From Triangularia verruculosa (lineage: Eukaryota > Ascomycota > Sordariomycetes > Sordariales > Podosporaceae): a stretch of 64,000 nucleotides of DNA. The notes beneath the pieces are model-generated. The model made no database searches and was not told the origin of the DNA. It worked only from the letters and a program-made list of their open reading frames with translations. Positions 1 to 12,500 of this stretch are shown here, in pieces (positions within the stretch are counted from its first letter, which is position 1; each line of letters begins with the position of its first letter). The stretch lies in the NCBI GenBank assembly GCA_033296885.1, contig MU864023.1, positions 1-64,000 on the forward strand, written 5' to 3'. Both the position numbers and the translations under genes were made by a program.

Positions 1-83
1 TGGCCGAATCCTCCAATCCTTCACACCTATAACCACGTAGTATTACAGCTGCCAGTCCACTGTAAATTAGGCCTCACAGGGAC

Positions 84-299
84 CTATTTTAACAGAACAA
101 TCATTTTTTTTTCTAGATCCGTAAGTTTACGCGAATTAACTGGAGTATCGCGTCGTACAGGTATACCGGTAAGTCGACGGCGAATAGTTCTATTATTAAC
201 TTTATAGATCTTCGCTGTGGCTTGTTTACTTAGGTTTTTATTGTTTTTTATAGCTTCAGCGGCCAGAATTACTCTAGCTTCGTTAGAGGTAGAAGACAT
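84..299 (-). pseudogene. Fot1/pogo-type transposase remnant, N-terminal end
   Basis: Reading from an ATG at 299 gives 71 residues starting MSSTSNEARVILAAEAIK and containing the element KIYKVNNRTIRRRLTGIP followed by RRDTPVNSRKLTDLE. This is the typical N-terminus (psq-type helix-turn-helix, DNA-binding) of fungal Tc1/mariner-pogo DDE transposases. A complete protein is normally around 500 residues. Here the frame stops at 84 and I could not recognise the DDE catalytic core in the remaining 83 bases, so this is a broken copy or the edge of one. Flanking DNA at 390-480 is AT-rich, as expected for RIP-decayed repeats. The family call is fairly sure. Whether more of the element lies left of the window is unknown. 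Confidence 0.75.
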
Positions 300-355
300 G
301 GTTTTTAGTTGAGAAATGGAATGTTGAAGGTGGAGGGTTAGGTCACGTCGAAAAG

Positions 356-389
356 TGCGGCGCTCGCTTATCTGCGGCGCTCGCTTATC
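356..389. repeat. 17-bp perfect tandem duplication
   Basis: TGCGGCGCTCGCTTATC occurs twice head to tail at 356-372 and 373-389, just upstream of the transposase start codon on the minus strand. It may belong to the subterminal region of the pogo-like element. Confidence 0.85.
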
Positions 390-3300
390 ATGCACGTTAG
401 TTTTTTTAAACTTTTATAATTATAATTAGTAGACTTTAAATTCGTAGGTTTTGTATACGATAGATGTATTTTTAGTATAATTACTATAGGGCCACTGTCC
501 GGTAGGTTCGAGCCTATCCGACGATTTTGTCCCCCACTCTGCTTGCAGAGAAGTTTGCAAATCAACCAAGGACCCACAAGTAACGAGTATACCCCCCACC
601 TCCCAGCACTGTCCTATGACCGAACATTCCTGGGCTTCCACAGTGCGATCTCATTGCTTTTTTTTTTGGTCGTGCTGCGGGAGAATGATCGGAGGGGTGG
701 TGCACACACGCCCAACCGCTGTTGCAGCCAGATCTTGATTTCCGGTGCTGAGTGGTTGCAAAGAGGGAGGGGATCTGCGTCTTGTCTGGCGGACCGCCCG
801 GCGCCCGGCCACGCGGCGTGGAATTCGATGAGACAAGAAAGATCTAGGTAACGGGCCTTTTACTTGAGTGGCAGGTGACGAGATCTCGACTTCCAATAAG
901 AGATCTCGATCAAGTAACTCACGGATTACTCGCAAGGCAGACACCGTCGGTCGTTGTATGGATTCTAACAAATCGGAACAGACAAAGCTCCCTTTCCCTC
1001 CTTGATGCCAGGTGGGCTGACATTTTTTGACCAACCCTTCCCCCCAGCAGGGTCTTTGCTCAGATTGCAGCAGCAGAAAACTGTGAATTGTGATGATGCA
1101 GCTACCCGTCCGTCTCCCTCTTTTTCCCCAACCAGAGCAGCCGAGTTCAATTCATACCTTCTTCTCCCCCTCTTTCCCTGGCACCCAACCAACCACTTAT
1201 TATCGTCTTGTAGTAAGTAAGTCTCCATTCCGCTCGGAGCGGCCGCAGCTCGAGGTCTTTCTTTCTCAAACTGTAATTGGGTACCAAAATTAATACCGTA
1301 GCTGCCCAAACTTCCAGCTTTCAGGAACCCGTTCCCGAACCGAACAAAGTGTGTTTCTCGGCCCGGGAACACTGAGGGGAATCACCTGATAGTCTCGGTC
1401 CGATGGTAGCATGTGAAGTTTCTTCTTTTTTTATTGTCAGATAAGTGATGGAGTTCCACACACACACCGGCCGGCTGAACACTCACACACGCGCATACTT
1501 GATGAGTTGGCAAAAACTGGGTCAGCACTTTTTGTCAGACCGTTGCACGACTTTTGCTTTTCTGTCTCCCTTGGTTCGTTCTTCTTCTTCCGCGGACCGG
1601 AGAAGAGGCTGAGGGGGGGTGATCTGTCAGATCTCAAAACTCTTTGGTAGGTAAAGTGAAGGAAGAGGGGGCTCAGCGGCGGCCGCGGGGAGGAAGGGAA
1701 TATCTTCCGGTCTGCAGGATATGGGACGATCATCTTTTCTTCTTTTTTGGACATTCAAGAGTGTGTGAATACTGACAGAGTGAACCCGGGGAGCGGGGAG
1801 GGGACCTTGACAGTTGTAGGAAGCAAGGCTAGGGACGCCTCTTCCGCTTTGCATAAAAGTGGCGAGGCGGGTGTGATCTATCTTGCTTGGTTATTTTCTC
1901 GATTCTACACTAGCTACATATCCCATAACCGACCACACTGTGCTCGTTGTCAAAAAGGTGGATAAATGACAGCCAAAAAAAATGGAAACCCAACAACCCG
2001 ATTCCCGGCTTCTCTCAGGTAAGGTACACCCCCCCCTTTCCCTTCGGGATCCGACATACCAAAGTGCTGTAGCTACATTTCAGGGTCTGCTGCGATATTT
2101 TTGGATGCCATTTACTCATAAAGTACAGTACGTGAGTACATAATATATGCTCGGCCCGCCGCTGCGTGTCTATGTATGGACCGGTGACAGTTCAAGTGGT
2201 CGACATGTCTCTATTTGGAGATTGGGGGATGTTGGAGTAAGCTCAGACAGACAAGCAAGCAGCAGATAACCGAGCTAACTAGCCAGAGGATTTGAAGATC
2301 TTGGTGCCCAAGGGTTGTACAAGACACACCACTCTTGCAATCTTTTCTTCTTATTACCATATTGCCCATCTGTGATTTGATCAAGTACCTTGCCTACTCA
2401 AGAGATCTTCGATAAAGAGGGGGGAAGAGGGGGGGGAGGAAGGAAGGGTAATTGGTGGGGAATGCTGGCGGTGCCCCCCGTCAATCAATCAATCAATCAC
2501 TCGGATCGGGCTTGACGGGAATGTGCATGAGAGCCCATTCTTTCTTTTTGGACCTGTATTGGTTGTGGTGGATGCGGTGGTTTGTACGTACCTCGACCAA
2601 ACACACACTGCCCGCATTGGAAAGCGAGAGAGGGGTGGTATTTCAAGGTCAGATGTTTGACGCCTCTTCTTTTTCCCGTCTGTTTCTTTTTCTTTTCAAC
2701 ATTCCTTGATTCAGAGGTCTGTTGTTTCGCCATGGTAGTATTTGCATGTTTCTTAAAAGGAAGTGATGGGCAGCAATGTTTGCTTAGCTCGGATTCTTTT
2801 GACCTACCTACACAGTATGGATAGAGAATAGTTGAAAGAAGATAGGTAATGATATTACCTACCTACACTGATGGGCTCCCTCAAAGTTGTGAGATGGCAT
2901 TCCCGTACTGCCGGAAAGAATAACAAAAGGGCAATAAATCTCACAATCCACAAAACTACCTTAACCTCATCAGATATCGTAAAACATTCACACTACCTTT
3001 ACCTACCTGATCATACTGCCTTTTTTTCCCATTCGGCTAAACCTGCCCCGTTTCACTGACAGCACCACACACACACATACACAGTTCAGCCAAACAAGGG
3101 GCCACCCGCCCGCCGCCTCCCACCACAGCAGCAGCCCGAACTTCCAAAACTCAAGATAATTCTCTTTTCCGACTGTGTGTGGCCAGTGCCGGTAAATCTT
3201 CTTTCGGCACTGTCAAGCTCTTGCTTTTTCCTTTATTCCCGTTCCCCACTCAACCTCTCCTCGGGTGATCAGTGTGCTTTGCTGTATCAAGCCCCAAGTT

Positions 3301-4282
3301 ATCTGCAGCTACCCGTCCGTCCGAACGATTTCCAATGAAAAAAAAAAGCCACTATATAAAAAAAATTGCACTTTTTATGTCAAAGTCTTGGAGCTGCTCT
3401 GTTATGCCGAGAGGTGAATGGATGGATGGATGGATGGATGTGTGTGTGTTGATCATCCATTTCTTGTGTTACTACTCTGACTCCTCAAAACTCTCATCAC
3501 CACAGCATCATTCTGTACCACATACACACTGCAAACTCATCATCCAAAAACCAAGACGCCACATGACCCCACCCCAAAAAAAACATCCCTCAGAAACGAC
3601 CATAGTGAAGAAAATGTATCGCAATCGCTCGCTTTGCCTGCCTGCCTGCCTGCTTTTCCCCATAAACTCACAAAAAGTAAACAAAACAATCAGAACACTT
3701 GTCAAATGATGTCAAAAACATCCCTCTCAAAAATCTCTCTCTCTTCTCTTCGCTCTCTCACAAAGTATAACACACATGATACGCCCTAAATGATTTCTCT
3801 TTCTCAAAAAAGAAAACAAAAAAACAAAAATGCCGTGACTCTTTCCCCGCTAGTAGTTTCTATCCCCCCACCCCCACCAAGCCACCATATATGTTTGTTG
3901 TTCCTCATCTCTCTCTTTCGCCTTTGCACCAAAAACAACCAAAGCCAGCCAGTAGCAAGATATGACAAAAAAACCCAAATAAAACAACAGCCGGAATGAT
4001 ACAGCAAAAAGAAAGAGGGGGTATATGTATATACAAATCTCAACCGGTACAAAAAAAATCCTCTTTGCTTTTTTCCTTTCTTTTCTTCTCCTTCGGTGGC
4101 GGCAAATTGTAGACAGGTGGTGGGTTGTTGTAAGGTGATTGAGTGTCTCTCTTGAGAGAACACTCGGGTATTCGAAAACAGTTGTTTGTGTGAAAAACAG
4201 AACGGAGACGCGTGAAAAAAAAAGTACAAAGTCTTGTTGCCTAGAAGGAAAAGAAAATGCGTCCGAAATAGACCGGCCAATA
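390..4282. other. Gene-free stretch downstream of nsdD
   Basis: No ORF here shows a recognisable domain or Sordariales-like codon use. The stretch is rich in homopolymers and short repeats, for example a (GGAT)n run near 3417-3440. The part next to 4283 probably holds the nsdD 3' UTR. I see no tRNA or rRNA. A TTCGAGCC motif near 499 resembles a pol III B box, but no cloverleaf can be drawn around it. Confidence 0.5.
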
Positions 4283-5695
4283 CTAGCTCCGGTCCTCGGA
4301 TGGCTTCGGCCTCAGCGACCTCTGATCAAGCTGTCGTTTCCTCTCCAACTTGGCGTAGTGAAGACCGCAGGCGTTGCATAGCGTCCTCGCGCCGTCGGGA
4401 CCGCGCCTCCATTCTGGGGTGTCAATCCTGTTGCAGCTGTGGCACCGGCCGGGAGGAGCCGCACGCTATTCAAGGCTATGTTAGCGTTTTTGTCCAAGTT
4501 ACCCGTTAGAAGGTGTGGGAACTTACGCCGCGCCTCTTCTTGACCTCAATCGAACTGTAAGCTGGCTTCATCCCGTCATTGTACATCGCCACATCCTCAT
4601 CCTCGGGCTTCCGGCCGTGATCCCGGGCTCGTTCGTCTTGTATTCTATTTCGTTGAATCATCTCCCGGACCTCTTCGAGCTTCTTGAGCGCGAGCACAAG
4701 GCTGTTGAGAAGTCCGCTCACTTCGTTTTCGGTGGGCATTCTTGAAAGGATGGGCTGCGCGCCGCTTTGCTCCCGCGCAGCAGCTACGTATGCCTCGGCA
4801 AAGTTGTAGCCAGTGCGGCACGAGTTGGCAACCTGAATTCCTTGGTCAGCTTCCGGGTTTATAACTACAGGGAAAAGGAACTTACGATTTGCAAAGCATC
4901 TTGATATCCATAAGTTTCATAATGTTTGTCAAGAGCTGCCTTGTAGTCGGTCAACCGATGGTGCATGTATTCGCTGCTCTCCTCGCCGTATGCGGGCGGT
5001 CGTTGCGAATCATAAGGGGATGAGAAGCCCGGGCCCGACTGTCTAGGCGAGACTGGATATGCGGATAGAGGCAATTGTCCTGGTGGGAGACGTCCAGTGT
5101 CCGAGTAGAGTCCTGGCAGCGGCTGTGGCATCTGCTCACGATGGCCAGCGCTGAGTGGCGGCGGTTGCGGTTGCGATTGCCTTTGGTCGGTTTCAATCGG
5201 ATCAATTTTGTGTGAAGAGGACGGATGTGGTCCTGAAAAAGTGTTCAATGGAGGAGGTGCAGGCCGACTAGCTAAAGCAGGCCGAGACGGGTCGGAGAAG
5301 GCAGGGAGGGTATCCGATCGTGGGTAGCCCGAGGATACAGGATGCAATGCTCTTGGCGACTGGTTCTTCTCGGCTCCGGCTTCAAAAGACCGTGGTGGAC
5401 CGGTGAGTGACGCGACAGAGAAAGGCGATGGCAAGCTCTGAGGAGGCATTTGCTGCGGCATTGGTGGCGCAAACGATCCAGGCTTCGTCCCCGAGATCAC
5501 CTCGGATATGGATGGGAGGGATTGTCGGTGGTTGGTAGTGGGTTCCGGTTCTTCAGCCGACCGGCGTGGCTCGACTGGTGAGATCATGCCAGGGATGCTC
5601 GTCACGGGTGCCGAGTGTGGGTATCCCGAACTGTACGAGGAGTGATGCTGATGATATCCAGGAGCGCTGGGGCTAACAATGGTAGCGGTCGCCAT
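4283..5695 (-). CDS. nsdD: GATA zinc-finger regulator of sexual development (NsdD / SUB-1)
   Basis: This is a nuclear transcription factor. In Aspergillus NsdD and in Neurospora SUB-1 are needed for fruiting-body development. Three exons on the minus strand join in frame: 5695-4886, 4832-4527 and 4465-4283, with introns GTAAGT...CAG and GTAAGT...TAG, giving 432 residues. Residues 1-270 are Pro/Ser/Gln-rich and disordered. Residues 271-372 hold the conserved VANSCRTGYNFAEAYVAAAR segment and a helical region (LLNSLVLALKKLEEVREMIQ). The C-terminal 60 residues carry one GATA finger, CX2CX18CX2C (Cys380, 383, 402, 405), with TPEWRRGPDGARTLCNACG and the basic tail KLERKRQ. NsdD of A. nidulans is of similar length and also has a single C-terminal finger. 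I chose ATG 5695 (MATATIVS); a longer frame starts near 5878 but its composition looks like leader sequence. The family call is firm; the exact start is less so. Confidence 0.93.
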
Positions 5696-6548
5696 GTTCT
5701 GTCCTTCTCTATACGAAGTATCAATGCGTTGTTCTCGTGGGCGTCTGTCGAAACGGTCCAAAGTGGTGCTGCTGGCAGTTGGAATTCCACTGGAGAATGT
5801 TAGACACGCGCTGCAACAAACCGAACAATTCCAGGACGTCACGAACCTTTGCCTAGTACCCGAATCACCCGCTTCCATAGCGGGTCTTGTTCAACTCGTT
5901 ATATATATCCTTCCAAGCAGGGCGCTATGGGGTGTGTTTGACGTGCAGATTGACGGGTGCTGGTCGAGTGCGCACAGTCGCTACCATCCAGCTGGCGGTG
6001 ACGGTCGGACTTGGGACCCTTTTTGGCGTCGGCTCTGCGGCTCAATCGGGGCCGGCTTGGTCAACGGCGGTTCGGCGAACGTATAAGAATGCTATTGTCG
6101 GGTTTCCGCTTTCCGTTTCCGTTGTCCGCGGCCAGTTTCCAGTGAGGAGAGGCCTAATAGCACTCGGACAAGCACGGGCGATGCTGCAAGAATCCTCAAA
6201 GGCACGGCGGCGGCAGATGGGGAAAGTCAGGAGATCACAGGTGTGCAAGGCGGACAGGAAGGGAGGCCGGGTCGTGGTGGGCGGACAGGCGCGGTTTTGA
6301 GTCTTTCCTGTTTCTGTTAGGGGACCCAGGTGGGGGGGGCGCTGAGGCTAGAGAGACTCGCAGATAGCCAGCCGCTCGGGGGGAGAGGTATGTATGTGTA
6401 CTGTGTGGATTTGGGGTGGATTCGTCGTGGATTGGAGGGAGGGGCGATCGAGATCAGGTGTGGGTCACCACTCTCCCGTGGAAATGGATTGTGGGAACGT
6501 GCCGTTTCCTCCCCCCGGACCCTTGTGTCTCGCGGCGACCTGAGACCA

Positions 6549-8635
6549 GGTACCTCGACCAAGCGTTAGCGTTCCCAGCTCCGCACCTCGCAGCCTGGGG
6601 GCCAAGTTTCGTTCACAGCCAGCCCACCCGCTCCCCAAGCTCCCCCAGCAAAGCACAGCTCCCACCCAAGCTCTCACAGCAGCAGCAAGCAGCAGCAGGT
6701 CACCACTGGTCACCTCTTTCGAGCGAACCGTGTCGACGGGAGGTCGTGCGCAGAGGTGGTGCGCGGTGGAAAAGAAGAATGAAGAAAACCGCCAAGCCCG
6801 GCCTTCCAGATTCGATGCTTGTGCCGTGTTGATGTCACAGTCCTGTCAACCTGGACGATCGTTGCGAAGAAACCGAGCGCGGAACAATTCGCTCTCGGCC
6901 CTGGTGGACTCGTGTGGTTGGCCAGAAATCCCTCTGCCTGAATAGTGATGACGACTGGTTTCCTCGGTGTCGCGGGAATTGGAGCTGGCAGCAATTCTCA
7001 GGTGAGAACAGGAAGCGAAAGCGACCGGGCCGCTGACGGGCGAGGGCCAGATGGCAGTATTATATACCCTATCTGAGGAACTGAACTCACTTGCATTGCT
7101 TTGCTGCTCAATGAGGTGGGAGCAGAGCTGCAACACGGGTAGGGGAGTCTGGTAGTGGCAGTTTATCGCTTGTTGTGCGCACACTGAAGCTCTGTGTGCC
7201 TCACACAAAGTCGGAGAAAAAGACGGGAGGACTTGAGCAGCGCGTGCGGACAGGAAGCGGGCAGAAGGCTCTTTCCCCCCAGATCGATTCGAGGGGGAGC
7301 ATCGTGCCATGTTTTACCTGCTCTACTGTACACACGGTACATAAAGCGACTTAAAGTACTGGTACCTGCCCGACAGCGCCTTATGTCCGCAGTGTCTGCT
7401 GTCTTCTTTTTTCCAGCAGGCAAGGTCAGGTACCTCGCGGTACCGGAAGAGATCGCGTTCCCGGCATGGCATGGCATGGCATGGCATGGCTTCTCTCTTC
7501 TGTGAGATTTGAACAGGAAATGCAGTTGGCTGAGTGGGGGAAGGGAAAGGGGGTGCATGGGGGCGCCATCTCGCGCTCCACCTGATTCTTGGGTTACCAC
7601 CGGGCTGGGGCCTTGCTCGATGCTGGGATTTTGGTCAGCCAGGAATTTGGTACCCCAGCCCGATGCGGTGAGGGCGAACCTTGTCGCTGGTTGGCCGGCT
7701 CCCTGCCGAGTCCACTTATCCACTGGTACTTGGCGGTACCAGCAGATGTCGACAGAGTTCCCGTCGCCGTACCGTGTGCCCTTTTCTGAATCTCACTGTG
7801 TCGTCGCTTCCCCTTCGACAGAGGAAACGTCAGCGCCCAGCAAAAATCGCCGGCTGACGAGGGAACACGCCAAGGTGGTGCATTTCGATCTGCAGGATCC
7901 TTTTCAAGTCACGTTGCTGAAGTTGCAGCCATTAAAAACCCCATGGCAGGTTGACTGCCTCTGGCCTAGCTTGGCAGACAGCGATATCATCCCGAGCTGC
8001 TCCCATTGTCTGCTGCATTCAAGAGGCGGCTCAGAACGTGAGCCGTCCACTGCCTTCTCTCCCCGCACACAGGAGATCTGGCTGACGGATCGGACATCGC
8101 CCCGATCTGGGTGCCGTATCGTGCCACTGTGCCTCCACCATAGGTCAGCTTCTGAGCTGTGTACACGACACTCCAGCAGCGTGGCATGTTGGGGACATGG
8201 CCAAACATCTAGTCTAGGCAGCGACTATGTAGGTCTACTTAAGCTTATGCTTGGGGGACCTATTTGTCGGGTCGCTGAGTGCGGCAAACAGCGGTTGGTT
8301 GTTGGTCTTGTTGGCGGGGAGCATACCTGCCGCAGCCTCGTTGATGAATCTTACCAACCGGCCGCCTTTATGGAGCTTGGTAGAGAATCTTTGACCTAGC
8401 CGAGGCCAATTCACATCACTATCGCACGATATCATCCTGGTGTTTGCACGGCTTGGCGTCACATTCTAGAAGGAAATGTCTGTGACTGCCCCTTTGTCAT
8501 GTAAATCGTTGCTGTAAACGGCAATTCTAGCCAGACCAGATGGACGGATGGGATGACGCCTTTGTTCCAATGCAACAACAGTTCTGCCTGGGCGTCTGAG
8601 GATGTAGACCGCAGGTTTCCCCAGCGATCGGTACC
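6549..8635. promoter_or_regulatory. Cluster of seven GGTACC palindromes
   Basis: GGTACC occurs at 6549, 7361, 7429, 7439, 7649, 7735 and 8630. By chance a 6-mer is expected about once per 4 kb, so seven in 2.1 kb is a local excess. They lie 0.85-2.9 kb upstream of the nsdD start codon and could be binding sites for a dimeric regulator. No known factor is assigned. Confidence 0.35.
7463..7490. repeat. GGCAT pentanucleotide microsatellite
   Basis: Five and a half perfect copies of GGCAT in tandem. Confidence 0.95.
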
Positions 8636-9449
8636 GGCATCTCGGCGAAGAATGTCCAGCAAAGGAAGGCTCAGCATAACGAAAGTGCCAACGGTTGGCA
8701 GTTTGCTGTTGCATGCTTCGGTCGCAGACAACAGGCCGGCAGGTGTGGTGCGGCATCTGTCAGAGGATACCCAGCGCCCAGGCTGCTGGTCTGGCAGCCA
8801 CTGACTGACCTGACAAACTCACCTGGAGGAGGGGTGGTATTTTGACCTCTCCATTTCCGCCTCGACGAATAGGCTGGGGCATCACACTGCTTCCAGGTGC
8901 ACTCAGCCATATGAGCTGGCACTTTGGTGCGTGGTACAGGCAGTGCCGTGTTGCTGCTGCCAGCTGCCCCAGAAATATGCCGAGCGAGGTGAATAAAAGC
9001 CTCATCATCGTCCTCAAGATTTTCCAAGATGGAATAGCGGCAGGTATAGGCCCATCCTGTCGCCCCTCCAAATCTCCGGGTCTCCCAGCGTGGGGTTGTG
9101 GTGAGGGAGGGCGGTGATGAAGTTCGCACACGGGGGAATGCGACTCTGTTCCAGCACCAACACGTGGGCTATCGCTGGGTTGTACCACGGGATACCCTGA
9201 GGATTTCGAGGAGCGGTTTGAGCCGAAGATTGGGCCACAAGGGGTTTTTCATCGATCGGATCTGGCCTGGTGTCCCCGCTTCTGGCAAGGGTCATGAGAT
9301 GAAAGGACATGGCCAATCTTGAGCGCCACGGTGCATGGCGCTAGGCTGGCAGGCCTGCGTGCTGAAAGGTTGCGGTTTGCTGGATTTTTCTCGCTAATCG
9401 AATGGCCGAATCGGCCGGGCTTGGCCCTTGTCGAGAGAGCTCGCACGCG

Positions 9450-9500
9450 TGGATGGGGGTGGATGGGGTGGATGGGGTGGATGGGGTGGATGGGATGATG
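9450..9500. repeat. GGATGGGGT minisatellite, G-quadruplex-prone
   Basis: About five near-perfect copies of the 9-mer GGATGGGGT in tandem. The regularly spaced runs of four or five G on the plus strand could fold into a G-quadruplex. Confidence 0.9.
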
Positions 9501-12500
9501 GAATTATGGAAAATGCAACACAACCGAAAGTCCCGCCAAGCTCCATGTTGCTCACGGCCCAATCTTGTTTCCCCGCTCAGTGGATGGTCCTATCAGAATC
9601 GGCGTACTGTCTTGCTGCAGGCAGACCGTCCTGGACGAATGAGAAAATAGATGGAAAAGGAAATAACAACGGATAAAAAGTCAGATGGACGGTGGATCGG
9701 GTCGGGCAAAACCCGCTCGGGACGGGAGAGATCGATATGCTCGATATGGCTGTATCGGGCGGCAGATGACTGTTCGGGCATTCCATGACACATGTCTCCC
9801 CACAAACTGCACTTTGACTAGTTTCATCGCAAAGGCGGACCCATCAGACGTTCCCCTCCGACATGGGAAAAAAGAACTTTCAGCCCGCTTTTTGTTCCAC
9901 ACATGGGCCTGGTGGACGATGGAACCGTTCGTCCTAAAAATACCCTGCCCTCCCGCCCCCGCGCACTGTGTACTTTGCGATTACGCTTCCGCCCAATTGT
10001 ACAGTGTGCCGACGATCTCAACCGCTCTTGCATCTGTCAGAAACAGGAATTCCGCGCCCCTGGCATTTCTTCTCTGCATCTGCCATTCACCTGTCATCAC
10101 TCGTCGCTTCTTCCTCCGGTGAACCTTTTCCGTTGCTGTGCCCCCTCCCCTCGCAAATCGAACACCGAGCCACCAGCAGCCAGGACTGACACCGAGAAAC
10201 CAGTTGTGTGTGCCCAAGACCCCACAGCGGGGAGCAATGGACGGAACAGCATCCGGATCCTGTCGACGATGCATCCAAGCACCCGGGCTCGCGCTCGGTG
10301 ACGAACCTTTTTCCTGGGAGCGGTGGGGACCTTTCCCGAGTTCTTGCTCGTCGAGTTTCAAAACACGCTGATCCGAGAGAAAACATTCAGGAATCCAAAC
10401 CTGAGCGTGCCATCCTGCCAACCTGCCATCGCTCTTTTCCCCTTTCTGGCCTGCCGCTCATCAAGACCCTGACAGCTAAAACGCACTATCGACCAGACCA
10501 GGATCGGATATGGTCAGCTTTTCTTAACGGTCGTTTTATCGCGCTAGCCATCTTGATCATCTGTGGGGTCCAATGGACCACAGGAAACCCGAATACGTGA
10601 GATCGACACGACAAGACATCCACCCAACGGCCGGCAGTTGTGGATGCAAACAGCGCGCTCTCACTCTCTCTCTCTCTCTCTCTGGTCGGGTCCAAAGCCC
10701 GGAATAACTGGAATCAGCAACCAACCGGCTTTCACCTCCTCTTCGTGTCGCACAGGTCTCTACAAGCAGCCCCTCGTCATCTTTGTTCAAACATCATGCA
10801 TCCCACAGGATGTCCAATGCGGTGGCCTGGAGATACGAGAACTTCGCACAGATACCACTCTGCTAAGTCAGCGGTGGTTGCGTGGTTGCGTGGTTGCGTC
10901 CTCGCAGTTCTCACCCTCTTCGCCGTCCCAGGGGATGGCTCTAGATCGGGAATGGTTCCTGAATGAGCCAATGTCCCAATACCTGTCATTGGTGCGGGGG
11001 TCCATAGCCGCATCCCAGATCAGGCGATATCTGCAGGAAATCACATCTCACGACCTTCCCACTGGGTTCCATCGAAACCCGATGTCGCGCTGCCCCCGTC
11101 CTGGGTAGCTATGTCCTCACAGGTACCTTTCATTGCTGGCCTGACCCCACCGACCAACAACCTCCCTGTCCGGTTTCATGGCTCGCTGCCCACCCTTGCC
11201 CCGTCCCACCAGCCTGCCGAGCTCCGGGCTAGCTTAGAGGATTATCAGCTTCGCCAACGACGTCTCCAGGTGCGGATTGGCTAGAAAAGAGGGGGAACGG
11301 GGAGCCGTGGCCCATGTTTCTGACGCGGTCGACGGTGAGAGTGCAACGTTGGGAAGGACGCCTTGCATCCGATCATCAATTTATCGCCTCGCCATCACAT
11401 CCGCATGACAAGATCCAAACTTTCCCCCTCGTAGGTCGACCACTAGCACGAGCTCGTTGATGAACGCCACCTGCAGGTTGAACGTTGGGGGAGCTTTTGG
11501 GAGGGCAGCAGTCATTCAATATTCATCACCGGGTCTTCTGGCCATGTGGCAGATCGTTAGACTGCTGCAGGCAGAGTTATTGAGACCGGTGAAGTTGACA
11601 GTTTTGACAGCTTGACAGGTTCAGCCAGCTTTTTTTCTGAGCTAGGCATTACGCATTATGTTGAACTAGATTGCCGATAGCATCACGCACGAAGCTGACG
11701 TCTTCTGGTTGTACGGGTTGAGTGTTCAGCCTGAAAACAAAAAAAAAGTCTTGGTTCATTTTTCCCACTCGATGAACAAATCTCTTATCTCTGAGCCGTT
11801 CCCGCCGCCGCACCCCACAGCATCTGACGGTTCCCGATCTCGTCTGATTTGACCCGATCTTGGGATTTAGGATTTCAGATCCGCCTTTGCGCGCGCGGGA
11901 AGCCAGGGGTGCGGGAATTGATTAAATGCACCTCGTCAACGTTCACGGTGGGCTCCATTTGAGCTTTTTTCCTTCTCTTTCTCCATCGGCTTCCCATGTC
12001 AAGGAAAACGTTGAACACAAAAAAAAACAGGAATGCGATTGCCGCATTCGTCTATGCAACAGTACTACCTAGGATATCCACTGACGTTTTGGTTGATTGG
12101 GGAAGGGGGGGGAAGGGGGGTGGCATATGGACGTTTCATTGTGGTCACGGGATATGCTCTAAAAATATCAGGATTTACCTGGCTGCAACCCACACCGATA
12201 AAACACATCACCTACCTACCTACCTACTAGCTACATGTGTGCCACTGCTTTGACTGACGCGGATACCACAGGCAGAAGGGGAAGTGTGTATATGTGTGTG
12301 CTCTCGCCAAGGAGAATCTTGACCATTCAACAGCTGTCTCACGTGGTAGAGAATGCATTTGTTGAACAGGAGACATAACGTGTACATACATGATCGAGTT
12401 TTCCTGATATCCCGATCTGTTGTTGTTGTCAACAATGGAGGCTGAAGGATTGGGTCTAAATAACTTACCTAGCTAGGTGGGCAAAAGAAAGAAAAAAAAA

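Noticed and set aside
495..515. tRNA or SINE head suggested by GGTTCGAGCC
   Set aside because: No A box or acceptor stem can be paired; only the T-loop-like motif is present.
7509..8399. 296-codon plus-strand ORF in the nsdD upstream domain
   Set aside because: Composition is rich in Cys, Trp, Ser and Arg with no domain or periodic codon bias; the start context is poor. It looks like a chance frame in GC-balanced DNA.
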